Source: Vibrio rhizosphaerae (GTDB lineage Bacteria; Pseudomonadota; Gammaproteobacteria; Enterobacterales; Vibrionaceae). Taken from it: 64,000 nucleotides of DNA. The stretch is taken from the NCBI RefSeq assembly GCF_024347095.1, contig NZ_AP024903.1, positions 2,604,001 through 2,668,000 on the forward strand, given 5' to 3'. The notes below the pieces were generated by a model. The model was not told the DNA's origin and did not search any database. It saw nothing but the letters and a program-made list of their open reading frames with translations. This document shows, piece by piece, positions 48,216 through 57,982 of this stretch (position 1 is the stretch's first letter; each line of letters opens with the position of its first letter). Both the position numbers and the translations under genes were made by a program.

Positions 48216-48245
48216 GGCCTCTTTATTGAATTGAGGCCTTTTTAT
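48216..48245 (+). terminator. Terminator after the cyclotransferase gene
   Basis: GGCCTC (48216-48221) pairs with GAGGCC (48233-48238), followed by TTTTTTA. The stem is short but GC-rich and the T-run is good. Confidence 0.65.
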
Positions 48246-48435
48246 TGCCGGTGACGAAAGCACAGACTTTTGCGGTCGCGACATGTTTATGCCTGCACGT
48301 TCATGATAGAATCCGCACGGTTACAGAAAATATGACCAAGATGGCACCATCCGAAGATCTACCCCCATCTCAACGGGCTGTAATCAAATCCCTTCGCTGC
48401 GCCATGTTTTATCTAAAGATGTATAGAGGAATACA

Positions 48436-49437
48436 ATGGCAACGATCAAAGACGTTGCACGTGAAGCCGGTGTGTCCGTCGCAACCGTTTCGCGTGTTGT
48501 AAACCAGTCACCGAAAGCCAGTCAGTCATCGATTAAGGCGGTACAAGCCGCGATGCAAAAATTAGGCTATCGACCTAATGCTGCGGCCCGGGCTCTGGTC
48601 AGTCAAAGCACTAACATCATTGGCGTTCTGGTCAATGATGTCTCTGATCCATTTTTTGGCGCACTGGTAAAAGCCGTTGATAAAGTCGCTCACGAGCATG
48701 GCAAACAAGTGCTGATCGGCAATGGCTACCACCATGCAGAACAAGAACGTAAAGCGATGGAGTTGCTGATCAACAGCCGTTGCGACGCGCTGGTGATTCA
48801 CGCCAAAGCGCTGTCGGATGATGAGTTGATCAGCTACGCTCACGAAGTGAAATCACTGGTGTTGATCAATCGTTATATTGCCGAAATCGCCGATCGCTGT
48901 ATCTCGCTGGATAACTTTAAAGGGGCGTATCTGGCGACAGAATATCTGATTAAAAATGGTCATAAAAACATTGCTTGCATCAGTTCTTCGCACCCGATTG
49001 AGGATACGATTCAGCGAATCGACGGCTATCAGACTGCACTTCACGATTACGGTATTTCATTACCCCCCTGTTATATCGAGAAAGCAGAACCGAATACCAA
49101 AGGGGGGGAAATCGCCGCCACCAATTTATTGCTTAAATCGCTGGATATCACAGCGATTGTTGCCTACAACGATAATATGGCCGCCGGGGCAATTTTTGTG
49201 CTGGAAGAAAACGGCCTGATGTTACCGGATCAAATCTCCATTATCGGTTTTGACGACGCGTTGATTGCTCGTTATGTCAGCCCCAAATTAACGACGGTTC
49301 TCTATCCCATTCAACTGATGGGAGAACAAGCGGCACAACTGGCGCTCAATCTGGCCAAGGGCACGCCATCAGAGTTACAACCGTTGCGTTTTTCTCCTAC
49401 GTTAGTCAGACGGGATTCCGTGAAAAGACGAACCTGA
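48436..49437 (+). CDS. galR: Galactose-type LacI-family repressor GalR
   Basis: GalR represses galactose uptake and catabolism genes and releases DNA on binding galactose. The 333-residue protein aligns with E. coli GalR throughout: the helix-turn-helix ATIKDVAREAGVSVATVSRV, hinge PNAAARALVSQS, and the effector domain with VNDVSDPFFGALVKAVDKVA, LIGNGYHHAEQE and SIIGFDDALIARYVSPKLTT (quoted in parts). No gal or lac structural gene is adjacent here. From memory V. cholerae has lacZ beside galR, so the target genes must be elsewhere or the system is reduced. Confidence 0.92.
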   Translation: MATIKDVAREAGVSVATVSRVVNQSPKASQSSIKAVQAAMQKLGYRPNAAARALVSQSTNIIGVLVNDVSDPFFGALVKAVDKVAHEHGKQVLIGNGYHHAEQERKAMELLINSRCDALVIHAKALSDDELISYAHEVKSLVLINRYIAEIADRCISLDNFKGAYLATEYLIKNGHKNIACISSSHPIEDTIQRIDGYQTALHDYGISLPPCYIEKAEPNTKGGEIAATNLLLKSLDITAIVAYNDNMAAGAIFVLEENGLMLPDQISIIGFDDALIARYVSPKLTTVLYPIQLMGEQAAQLALNLAKGTPSELQPLRFSPTLVRRDSVKRRT

Positions 49438-49602
49438 CTTTCGTCCCAAAACTCAGGCTGAATAAGCTGATTCGAGTCTGCAACAGCGATAACCGAGCAC
49501 GAAAAGAATGCATTTTTTCGACAGCTGACTGCTATTTTTATGCACAATTCTTCTAAACTAAACAGAAGGAATCGGTGAGAAAATCGTAGCAAGGGTATCG
49601 AT

Positions 49603-50748
49603 ATGAGCCATCTTGAGCACAACGATGTTCAACAGACATCCCATCAGCGCAGTCTGAATGAACAACTTGTTGAAATTCATGAACATATTCGTGAGCAACT
49701 GCCTCAAATCGCCCGAATCTCATTTGCCCTGTACGAATCATTTTCAGACCATCTAAAGACTTATGCCGACAGCACTCCGGATAATGAGATTTTACGCCAC
49801 TATGAATATCCGCTGAACCAGCTCCCCGACCTGAAGCGCTGTGCGGTTGAGCAGTGTGATCGCTGTATCAACGAGCCCACTCAGGCGCTGGAAACCGATA
49901 CGGTTCATACTCAATGGCTGAAACAACAACGTTTTGGCGGGTCACTCGCCTCCCCGATGTATTATCATCATGAATTTATTGGTTTCATTTTTATCAATAC
50001 CGCCGAAGGATATCGTTTCGACGCCCGCCTCTGTGAGCAACTGTCAGCGCATATAGACATGATTCGTCAGGCTATCGGGCGTGAATATGAAACCATTCAT
50101 AAAATTCTGGATATGACCAGTTTCATTCTAAAACAAAATCCGAAACATCTGGCGCAAAGTCGCGATCATCAAGAGCGGATGTATCATTTTACCAAAATCA
50201 TCGCCCGGGGCGTCTCACAGCAATATCATTTGGATGATGAACAAATCGACCATATCACGCTCTTTTCCCGGTTACATGATATCGGTAAGCTCTCGATACC
50301 ACATCATTTGCTGTTAAAACCCGGCGGTCTCGGGGTGATGGAAAGACAACAGGTCATCGGGCATATTGACAGAGGAATTGAGATCATGGAATCCGTCTTG
50401 TCACGTGCCGACTGCCTGCATCATGCCTGTATCCAGACTTTAAAAGAAATTGTTTCCTACCACCATGAGTTGATGGACGGTAGTGGCTATCCGTTTGGGC
50501 TTAAGGCCGATGAGATTCCCATCTCCGCGAGGATCATCACTGTCGCGAATATTTTTGATGCACTGACCACTCACCGGCCATATAAACAAGCGCGTTCAGT
50601 GCCGTTTGCTCTGCTTGAATTAGAGAAGATGGTTGCCGAAGGTAAACTCGATAAACATTGTGTCAATGCGCTGAGAAACCATCAGGCATTTCTGAAAGAG
50701 ATCACCCGGGAGTATCCGGAGCCGGATCCCAGTCATTTTTCCGACTAA
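49603..50748 (+). CDS. HD-GYP domain cyclic-di-GMP phosphodiesterase
   Basis: HD-GYP proteins hydrolyse c-di-GMP to GMP or pGpG. The 381-residue protein has a GAF-like N-terminal sensor region (about residues 60-175; LASPMYYHHEFIGFIFINTA) and a C-terminal HD-GYP domain (about 185-370). The HD signature is SRLHDIGKLSIP near 225, followed by GHIDRGIEIM, ADCLHHACIQ and SYHHELMDGSGYPFGLKADE near 285, so metal ligands and the GYP loop are present. There is no membrane span, so it should be cytoplasmic. It stands alone; its sensor signal is unknown. Confidence 0.92.
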   Translation: MSHLEHNDVQQTSHQRSLNEQLVEIHEHIREQLPQIARISFALYESFSDHLKTYADSTPDNEILRHYEYPLNQLPDLKRCAVEQCDRCINEPTQALETDTVHTQWLKQQRFGGSLASPMYYHHEFIGFIFINTAEGYRFDARLCEQLSAHIDMIRQAIGREYETIHKILDMTSFILKQNPKHLAQSRDHQERMYHFTKIIARGVSQQYHLDDEQIDHITLFSRLHDIGKLSIPHHLLLKPGGLGVMERQQVIGHIDRGIEIMESVLSRADCLHHACIQTLKEIVSYHHELMDGSGYPFGLKADEIPISARIITVANIFDALTTHRPYKQARSVPFALLELEKMVAEGKLDKHCVNALRNHQAFLKEITREYPEPDPSHFSD

Positions 50749-51060
50749 ATCGCGATTCTTTTATGTCGGTCATCGGCAGGCCTTGAGAAACCGAGCGCAT
50801 CACTTTCTGACGCAACGAATCACGAAATACATCACAAAAACGAATCGTATAAAGAACAAAGTCATAGAAATAATCTTAAAGTAAAGCTAATCCAATCAAA
50901 ACTTTGAAAATCAATGCAACAGCCAGTGAATGGCTAGCGATACATACAATATGAGTCAAGATAAGGCCTGTGTCTGATGACGCCCTCCGAGTCATATATC
51001 GTGAGTTCACCCGGACATAAGCGCCATAAAATAATAACAGCCTAATAATGGATATACCCT
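50749..51060 (+). other. HD-GYP/acyl-CoA ligase intergenic region
   Basis: A 312-bp stretch without a supported ORF. I noticed no strong terminator or known operator. It presumably carries the ligase promoter. Confidence 0.4.
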
Positions 51061-52773
51061 ATGCTCAAAGGACATCAAACCCGTACCGATTGCAGTACAT
51101 TGAAAACACCCTACGAATGTTTACACCACTGGGCTCAATCGCGACCTGATGATATCTATCTCAAACAGATCAAACACCGCCGTTTTGAGACATATACATT
51201 TGCTCAGGTGGCCGATCATGCTCAACGGCTGGTCAGTGCCTTACAGGCACTCAACCTGAAACCGGAAGATCGGGTTGCAATCATTTCGAAAAATTGTGCG
51301 GAATGGTTTATTTGCGATCTGGCGATTATGCTGGGCGGTTTTGTCAGCGTCCCGATCTTTCCGACCGCCAACGAAGACACGATTGATTACTGTCTCACTC
51401 ACAGCGAATGTAAAGCGGCATTCATCGGCAAACTTGATGACGTAAGCGCAGTGATGGAAGTGCTGAACCACAAATCTGACTTAATCAGTATTTCCCTGCC
51501 GTACGATAGTGCTCCCCATTGTCAGCACCAGTACAACCAACTGATTCATGATCATCCGCCCTCGGCGTACCAACCGAAACATGATGCTCAATCACTGATG
51601 TCAATTGTTTATACATCCGGTACATCCGGTACCCCCAAAGGTGCAATGTTAAGTTATGGAGGCTTTGCTTGGTCAGTCAGTCAGTTAAGCCAGTGTATCG
51701 GCATCAAGCATCATGATCGGGTTTTCTCATATCTGCCGCTGGCTCATATCACGGAGCGCGTGTACATTTTTGGCTCTTCCATCTTCTGCGGATTACAAAC
51801 TGCATTTCCGGAGTCTCTCGACACATTTATTGAAGATGTGAAAATGCATCGCCCGACACTCTTCCTTTCTGTCCCCCGATTGTGGACGCTTTTTCAACAA
51901 CGCATTCTGGATACCATCTCACAGAAACGGCTTGATCTACTCCTTAAAATTCCATTGATTCGGACCATCATCCGCAATAAGGTTGCCCATGCATTAGGTC
52001 TGAATAAAGCGAGAGTTCTCGGCTGTGGCTCGGCACCGGTCTCCCCTGATTTATTACTTTGGTACGATAAACTGGGTCTGCCGATTACGGAAGCTTGGGG
52101 AATGACGGAGTCTTTCGCCTACTCAACACTCAATTATCCTTATCAAAAATCTAAAGTTGGTACCGTCGGCCCTGCCGGTCCGGGCGTGACGATCAAAATC
52201 GCGGAAGAAGGTGAAGTGTTAGTTCAGAGTCAGGGGCTCTTCAGCGGCTATTACAAAAATGAACAGGCAACCCGTGAAGTCTTAACCGATGATGGCTGGC
52301 TGAAAACCGGTGATATTGGCAAGCTTGATTCGGAAGGTTATCTGTCGCTGGTGGGACGAAAAAACGATACCTTTAAAACAGCGAAAGGTAAATTTGTCTC
52401 TCCGGTTCCGATTGAGAAAAAACTCTATCAAGCCAGCCGCGTAGAAATGTTATGCCTGATCGGTTTAGGTCTGCCCGGCCCGATCCTGTTGGTGGTCCCA
52501 CATGATATCCCCAATTTCGATAAAGCCCGATATGAACGTTCAGCCAAACGTATCGTCGAAACGATCAATCAAGAATTGCAATCTCATGAACAAATCAAAG
52601 GGGTATTAATGGTCAAGGATGCCTGGAGTATTGAGAATGGTATTCTGACGCCAACACTAAAAATTAAAAGACACTTGCTGGAGAAACAATACCACCAGCT
52701 CGGATTACACTGGCCAAAAGATAAACTTGTCGTATGGGAAAATGCGATTTCCGAAAATCATCCATACGGTTAA
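51061..52773 (+). CDS. AMP-forming fatty acyl-CoA ligase
   Basis: This 570-residue enzyme belongs to the adenylate-forming family that activates long-chain fatty acids. The P-loop is YTSGTSGTPKGAMLSYGG near residue 182, the adenine-binding block ITEAWGMTESFAY near 342, and hinge/C-terminal lobe motifs are GWLKTGDIGKL near 418 and GRKNDTFKTAKGKFVSP near 435. Membrane association is peripheral. Its sequence is nearer the FadD15/long-chain group than E. coli FadD, so I give no symbol. Gene neighbours are not lipid genes. Confidence 0.88.
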   Translation: MLKGHQTRTDCSTLKTPYECLHHWAQSRPDDIYLKQIKHRRFETYTFAQVADHAQRLVSALQALNLKPEDRVAIISKNCAEWFICDLAIMLGGFVSVPIFPTANEDTIDYCLTHSECKAAFIGKLDDVSAVMEVLNHKSDLISISLPYDSAPHCQHQYNQLIHDHPPSAYQPKHDAQSLMSIVYTSGTSGTPKGAMLSYGGFAWSVSQLSQCIGIKHHDRVFSYLPLAHITERVYIFGSSIFCGLQTAFPESLDTFIEDVKMHRPTLFLSVPRLWTLFQQRILDTISQKRLDLLLKIPLIRTIIRNKVAHALGLNKARVLGCGSAPVSPDLLLWYDKLGLPITEAWGMTESFAYSTLNYPYQKSKVGTVGPAGPGVTIKIAEEGEVLVQSQGLFSGYYKNEQATREVLTDDGWLKTGDIGKLDSEGYLSLVGRKNDTFKTAKGKFVSPVPIEKKLYQASRVEMLCLIGLGLPGPILLVVPHDIPNFDKARYERSAKRIVETINQELQSHEQIKGVLMVKDAWSIENGILTPTLKIKRHLLEKQYHQLGLHWPKDKLVVWENAISENHPYG

Positions 52774-52826
52774 TCTCATGCATGATTTTCGGATACTTGG
52801 AACAAAAGGACAAACATAGTAATGAG

Positions 52827-52840
52827 TGGGATTAATCCCA
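52827..52840. repeat. Palindrome over the DUF1127 stop codon
   Basis: TGGGATTAATCCCA is a perfect 14-bp palindrome that includes the stop codon of the DUF1127 gene. No T-run follows. Confidence 0.4.
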
Positions 52841-53038
52841 GAAATATTTTTGGCACTCTTTCTGGGCATCTTCCCGACTCAAACCAATATCATCTAACAG
52901 ATGCTCCGGCAATTCAGATAATTGTCGGCGTGTCTGATGATTTTGTCGCCAACGCTTTATCAAAGAGTAGATATTCTTAATCCAAAAACGATAAGTATCA
53001 ATCAAAGGCGGTTGAATTTTATTGACAATCTCGTTCAT
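52832..53038 (-). CDS. DUF1127 (YjiS-like) small protein
   Basis: A 68-residue protein whose second half is the DUF1127 domain: WRQNHQTRRQLSELPEHLLD with DIGLSREDAQKECQKYFWD at the C terminus. Such small arginine-rich proteins are common in proteobacteria; some bind RNA and affect phosphate or carbon metabolism, but no function is assigned here. It is divergent from the GcvA-like LysR gene with a 100-bp gap, so the regulator may control it. Confidence 0.87.
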   Translation of the reverse strand: MNEIVNKIQPPLIDTYRFWIKNIYSLIKRWRQNHQTRRQLSELPEHLLDDIGLSREDAQKECQKYFWD

Positions 53039-53138
53039 AGTTTATCCTTGATATATGGTGTTTTCGTGGTTAAATAATTGTCGAAAATAGTTCATGGCAC
53101 AAACGATAAAATCTGACACTCAATTAAGGAAAACTTAA

Positions 53139-54077
53139 GTGAAAAGTCGTCTACCGCCTTTACAATCTGTCTATTATTTTTACATGGCTGCAAAATCCGG
53201 CAGTTTCAAAACTGCCGCCGAACAACTCTTTGTCAGTCCGGCAGCAATCAGCCAGCAGATTCGTCAGCTAGAAGAATGGTTAAAATGTGAATTGTTTCAA
53301 CGACAACACAGAAGCGTTCATCTCACAACGGAAGGACAGATTCTGTATAAATATGCGCAAAAAGGCTTTTCCGAACTCCATGCAGGTATCCAATATTTAA
53401 CTCAGGATCCATCCCCCAATCAGTTGTCTATCTCAACCCATCCGGCTTTCGCTCAGCACTGGCTGGTACCCAAGCTACAAGAATTCAGACAACAACATCC
53501 AGACATTATGTTGCTGATTGACCCGAAAGATGCACTCGTTACCTTTCAGGATGACTCGGTGGATCTCTGTATTCGTTATGGGCAAGGAAGCTATGAAAAT
53601 CTGGCCAGTATCAAGCTGATGGATGAAGTGCTCTACCCCGTTTGTCACCCGCTCTATCAGCAACAGCACCAAATCAAGTCGGTCAAAGACTTATATCGTG
53701 TCGATTTGATTGAAGATATGATTCCAGACATGAGCTGGGAGCTGTGGCTTAACTCGATCGGTGCTCCGACCGGGCGGCCGACCCTTAAATATGAGGGGTC
53801 TTTATTTGTATTAGAAGGCGCATTAGCGGTGCAAGGTGTTGCGCTCATGAAACATACGCTGGCACACCGCTATATTCAGGAAGGCAAACTGATTCGCATT
53901 GGTGATCAGGCAATTCGCTCTCGTTATAGCTACTATATCTGTGCCCCGGAAAGCTACCTGCAACGAAAAAAGGTCAAAGTCTTTATCGCCTGGATACAAG
54001 AACAAATTGCGACATTTACGCTGTCCGGTTTAAACGAGCTTAAAATTATCGAACGAACCATCATCGAATACACCTGA
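53139..54077 (+). CDS. GcvA-like LysR-family regulator
   Basis: A 312-residue LysR regulator with the GcvA-type N terminus LPPLQSVYYFYMAAKSGSF, AAEQLFVSPAAISQQIRQLE and HRSVHLTTEGQ. The effector domain includes the family block DLCIRYGQGSYENL near residue 147. GTG start has AAGGA upstream. Divergence from the DUF1127 gene suggests that gene as a target. No glycine-cleavage genes are close by, so gcvA is not claimed. Confidence 0.88.
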   Translation: MKSRLPPLQSVYYFYMAAKSGSFKTAAEQLFVSPAAISQQIRQLEEWLKCELFQRQHRSVHLTTEGQILYKYAQKGFSELHAGIQYLTQDPSPNQLSISTHPAFAQHWLVPKLQEFRQQHPDIMLLIDPKDALVTFQDDSVDLCIRYGQGSYENLASIKLMDEVLYPVCHPLYQQQHQIKSVKDLYRVDLIEDMIPDMSWELWLNSIGAPTGRPTLKYEGSLFVLEGALAVQGVALMKHTLAHRYIQEGKLIRIGDQAIRSRYSYYICAPESYLQRKKVKVFIAWIQEQIATFTLSGLNELKIIERTIIEYT

Positions 54078-54139
54078 TAAAGGTTGTCACGGATTGTAAG
54101 ATAAACCGCGAGGCCAGAGAAATGGGATTTCAGAATGGT

Positions 54140-54175
54140 AACAAAAAGCCCCGTCAGCTTTCGCTACGGGGCTTT
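54140..54175 (-). terminator. Rho-independent terminator after fusA2
   Basis: On the minus strand AAAGCCCCGT-AGC pairs with GCT-x-ACGGGGCTTT around a GAAA loop (one bulge), and is followed by TTTGTTACC. It lies 25 bp past the EF-G stop. Confidence 0.85.
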
Positions 54176-54200
54176 GACGTTAAAGGGTTAACCCAAAGAA

Positions 54201-56288
54201 TTACTTCTTAGCGTTACGCTCTTTAACTTCAGCAATCACTTTCTCAGCAACGTTTGCCGGACATGCTGCGTATTTTTCGAACTCCATCGAGAACTGACCA
54301 CGACCTGAAGTCATTGTACGTAGTGTACCGATATAGCCGAACATTTCAGAAAGAGGAACGTCAGCTTTGATACGTACGCCAGTTGCACCAGCTTGTTGAT
54401 CTTTGATCATACCACGACGACGGTTCAGGTCACCGATAACGTCACCGACGTTGTCTTCTGGAGTGAACACGTCAACTTTCATGATTGGTTCAAGAAGCTG
54501 TGCGCCTGCTTTAGGCATAGATTGACGGAATGCGCCTTTCGCTGCGATCTCAAATGCGATTGCAGATGAATCCACTGCGTGGAAGCCACCGTCGAACAGT
54601 TCAACTTCAACGTCCAGCGTTGGGAAGCCAGCCAGCACACCGTGCTGCATCATGCCTTCAAAACCTTTCTCAACTGCAGGCCAGAATTCCTTAGGAACGT
54701 TACCACCAACAACAGTTGATTTGAAAGTGAAGCCAGAGTTTGGCTCGCCTGGTTTGATACGGTAGTCGATCTTACCGAACTGACCAGAACCACCAGACTG
54801 TTTCTTATGCGTATAGCTGTCTTCGATTTCTTTCGTGATAGTTTCACGATAAGCCACCTGAGGTGCACCAACTTCCAGCTCAACGCCGTAAGTCCGTTTC
54901 AGGATGTCCACTTTGATGTCAAGGTGAAGTTCGCCCATACCTTTCAGGATGGTTTCACCTGAATCTTCGTCAGTTTCAACCTGGAATGAAGGATCTTCTG
55001 CAACCATCTTACCGATCGCGATACCCATTTTCTCAGTTGAACCTTTATCTTTCGGAGAAACCGCGATAGAGATTACTGGTTCTGGGAAGATCATTGGTTC
55101 AAGCGTACATTCATGTTTTGGATCACACAGTGTGTGACCAGTTTGAACGTTCTTCATACCAACAACTGCAATGATGTCACCTGCTTGTGCTGAAGTGATT
55201 TCAGTCCGGTCATCTGCTTGCATCTCAACCATACGGCCGATCCGCTCAGTTTTACCGGTTGCAGCGTTAAGAACGGTATCACCTTTCTTCATTACACCGG
55301 AGTAGATACGGATGAAGGTCAGCGCCCCGAAGCGGTCATCCATGATCTTGAATGCCAGTGCTTTCAAAGGTTCAGCTGCATCAACGATCGCTTTCTCACC
55401 AGTCGGTTCACCCGTTTGTGGATCAGTCAGGTCTTGTGGATCAACTTCAGTTGGATCTGGCAGGTAATCAACAACTGCGTCCAGAACTAGCTGAACACCT
55501 TTGTTCTTAAATGCAGAACCACAGAAAGTTGGGAAGAACGCCAGCTCACGAGTTCCTTTACGGATACACGCTTTGATTTGCTCAACAGTTGGCTCTTCAC
55601 CTTCCATATAAGCCATCATCAGCTCGTCATCTTGTTCTACAGCCGATTCGATCAGAAGTTCACGGTATTCTTCTACCTGATCAACCATATCTGCTGGAAC
55701 GTCTTTGATTTCGTAGTTTTCTGGCAGACCTGAGTCATCCCATACGTAGGCTTGACGGTTCAGTACGTCTACAACACCGACGAAATCATCTTCGCGGCCA
55801 ATAGGTAGCGTCATCACCAGTGGGTTTGCTGCCAGTACGTTCTTCACTTGCTCAACAACGTTGAAGAAATCTGCACCCATACGGTCCAGTTTGTTAACGA
55901 AGATGATACGTGCAACTTCTGATTCGTTCGCGTAACGCCAGTTGGTTTCTGATTGTGGTTCAACACCACCAGAACCACAGAATACACCGATACCGCCATC
56001 TAGAACTTTCAGAGAACGGTATACTTCTACTGTAAAGTCAACGTGTCCAGGAGTATCGATAACGTTTAGACGGTGGTTTTTCCACTCACAAGTTACCGCA
56101 GCTGATTGGATAGTAATACCGCGCTCTGCTTCCTGCTCCATGAAGTCTGTCGTTGATTCACCATCGTGAACCTCACCAGTTTTATGGATCTTACCAGTAA
56201 GCTTAAGAATACGCTCAGTGGTAGTGGTTTTACCCGCGTCAACGTGCGCGAAAATACCAATGTTTCTGTATTTCGATAAATCTGCCAT
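54201..56288 (-). CDS. fusA2: Elongation factor G, second copy (EF-G 2)
   Basis: EF-G is the GTPase that moves tRNA-mRNA through the ribosome and, with RRF, splits it after termination. The 695-residue protein has all GTP-binding motifs: [18 protein letters not shown] near residue 12, [14 protein letters not shown] near 75, [15 protein letters not shown] near 129, and the domain IV loop [14 protein letters not shown] near 510. There is no rpsL, rpsG or tuf beside it, so it is probably the extra paralogue that Vibrio carry near radA rather than the str-operon copy. Its separate role is not settled. Confidence 0.9.
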   Translation of the reverse strand: MADLSKYRNIGIFAHVDAGKTTTTERILKLTGKIHKTGEVHDGESTTDFMEQEAERGITIQSAAVTCEWKNHRLNVIDTPGHVDFTVEVYRSLKVLDGGIGVFCGSGGVEPQSETNWRYANESEVARIIFVNKLDRMGADFFNVVEQVKNVLAANPLVMTLPIGREDDFVGVVDVLNRQAYVWDDSGLPENYEIKDVPADMVDQVEEYRELLIESAVEQDDELMMAYMEGEEPTVEQIKACIRKGTRELAFFPTFCGSAFKNKGVQLVLDAVVDYLPDPTEVDPQDLTDPQTGEPTGEKAIVDAAEPLKALAFKIMDDRFGALTFIRIYSGVMKKGDTVLNAATGKTERIGRMVEMQADDRTEITSAQAGDIIAVVGMKNVQTGHTLCDPKHECTLEPMIFPEPVISIAVSPKDKGSTEKMGIAIGKMVAEDPSFQVETDEDSGETILKGMGELHLDIKVDILKRTYGVELEVGAPQVAYRETITKEIEDSYTHKKQSGGSGQFGKIDYRIKPGEPNSGFTFKSTVVGGNVPKEFWPAVEKGFEGMMQHGVLAGFPTLDVEVELFDGGFHAVDSSAIAFEIAAKGAFRQSMPKAGAQLLEPIMKVDVFTPEDNVGDVIGDLNRRRGMIKDQQAGATGVRIKADVPLSEMFGYIGTLRTMTSGRGQFSMEFEKYAACPANVAEKVIAEVKERNAKK

Positions 56289-56466
56289 TGTCTTACTCTG
56301 TTAATAAGGTATAAAGTGCGCGCAGAGTATATCATAATCCGTCAAGACTGATAGCCCCGCTCGCGGTTTGGTGAAAAATATTTTCCATCGCCTCATTCAA
56401 AGGGATTTTCAACATTTTTTCTGGTTATTCATTTGAGAAACAAGCTAATTTTCTCAAGCCGAACGA

Positions 56467-57846
56467 TTAAAGTTCATCAAATGCCTGAATCGCATCGGCC
56501 AATTTTTTTACCGCATGGATTTGCATTCCTTCAATACCCCCTTTCGGCATATTGGCATGCGGAATAATGGCTTTTTTAAACCCATGTTTGAACGCTTCAT
56601 TTAAGCGCTCTTGCCCACTCGGTACAGGGCGAATCTCACCCGCGAGGCCGACTTCACCAAAGATGACCACATCTTTGGGCAAAGGCCGATCCCGAAAGCT
56701 TGATAATAAAGCCATCACCAGCGCCAGATCGGCGCTGGTTTCGGTGACTTTCACACCACCGACAACATTCACAAACACATCTTGATCAGCCATCATCAGG
56801 CCACCGTGCTTATGTAAGACAGCCAGAAGCAAAGACAGGCGGTTTTGTTCCAGACCGACCGCCACTCGGCGCGGATTCGCAAGCTGTGAATAGTCCACCA
56901 ACGCCTGAATCTCAACCAATAGGGGTCGTGTGCCTTCCCAGACAACCATGACAGAACTACCGGATGTTTCTTCTTCACCTCTGGATAAAAATATAGCAGA
57001 GGGATTGTTAACTTCTCTCATCCCCTGCCCGGTCATAGCAAAAACGCCCAGCTCATTCACTGCCCCAAAACGGTTTTTGTGACTTCTGAGCGTCCGAAAA
57101 CGACTGTCTGTTCCGCCATCCAGTAATACGGAGCAATCAATAATATGCTCAAGCACTTTTGGCCCGGCTAGCGTACCATCTTTTGTCACGTGACCAACAA
57201 TAAACAGTGCAACATGATTTTGCTTGGCATAGCGAGTCAATGCTGTGGCGGCCTCCCGAACTTGAGCGACACTGCCCGGCGATGACTGAACATCAGCCAC
57301 ATGCATGACCTGAATTGAGTCAATGACCATGATCTTCGGCTGCTCTTGTTCGGCAATCTGGCAGATTCGATCGACACTAGTCTCAGATAACATACGCAAC
57401 CGATCTTTCGGCAAGCCTAACCGGGAAGCTCGCATCGCAACCTGCTGAAGTGATTCTTCTCCGGTGACATATAGCGTCGGAATCCCGTTGGCGAGATAGC
57501 ACATGACCTGTAACAGTAACGTTGATTTCCCGGCCCCCGGGTTACCACCGATCAAAATGGCGGCTCCGGGAACGACACCGCCACCCAAAACACGATCTAA
57601 TTCTTTGAAACCACTGGTAAAACGAGGAACTTCTTGTAGATCAATATCAGCCAGTGTCTGAACTTTGGCCTCAGTCGCTCCGCCTGCATAACCACTCAAT
57701 CGCTCATTTCGAGACACCTGAGGAGAGGCGGCCAAGCGGACTTCCGTAATGGTATTCCATGCGCCGCATGCGTTACATTGCCCTTGCCAGCGAGGAAAAT
57801 CCGCACCACAATCATTACAAACGTATGCTCTTTTTGTCTTCGCCAT
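56467..57846 (-). CDS. radA: DNA repair protein RadA (Sms)
   Basis: RadA is a hexameric RecA-like ATPase that drives branch migration in recombination and natural transformation. The 459-residue protein carries the zinc finger Cys10, Cys13, Cys24, Cys27, the Walker A loop GGNPGAGKSTLLLQV near residue 99, the RadA-specific KNRFG motif near 255 and a Lon-protease-like C-terminal domain (VVGGVKVTETSADLALVMAL near 360). It is divergent from the PilZ gene. Confidence 0.95.
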   Translation of the reverse strand: MAKTKRAYVCNDCGADFPRWQGQCNACGAWNTITEVRLAASPQVSRNERLSGYAGGATEAKVQTLADIDLQEVPRFTSGFKELDRVLGGGVVPGAAILIGGNPGAGKSTLLLQVMCYLANGIPTLYVTGEESLQQVAMRASRLGLPKDRLRMLSETSVDRICQIAEQEQPKIMVIDSIQVMHVADVQSSPGSVAQVREAATALTRYAKQNHVALFIVGHVTKDGTLAGPKVLEHIIDCSVLLDGGTDSRFRTLRSHKNRFGAVNELGVFAMTGQGMREVNNPSAIFLSRGEEETSGSSVMVVWEGTRPLLVEIQALVDYSQLANPRRVAVGLEQNRLSLLLAVLHKHGGLMMADQDVFVNVVGGVKVTETSADLALVMALLSSFRDRPLPKDVVIFGEVGLAGEIRPVPSGQERLNEAFKHGFKKAIIPHANMPKGGIEGMQIHAVKKLADAIQAFDEL

Positions 57847-57982
57847 ATCCCCTCAACTCGATTATGGAATGTGATTCAGTATACATTTTAATTCGGCTGA
57901 ACCCGAAAATAACAAATAACTCATTAAATAATTAGTGAAAAAAGCCGATAATTACCTGAGAGCGTGGACATCATAAATAATT

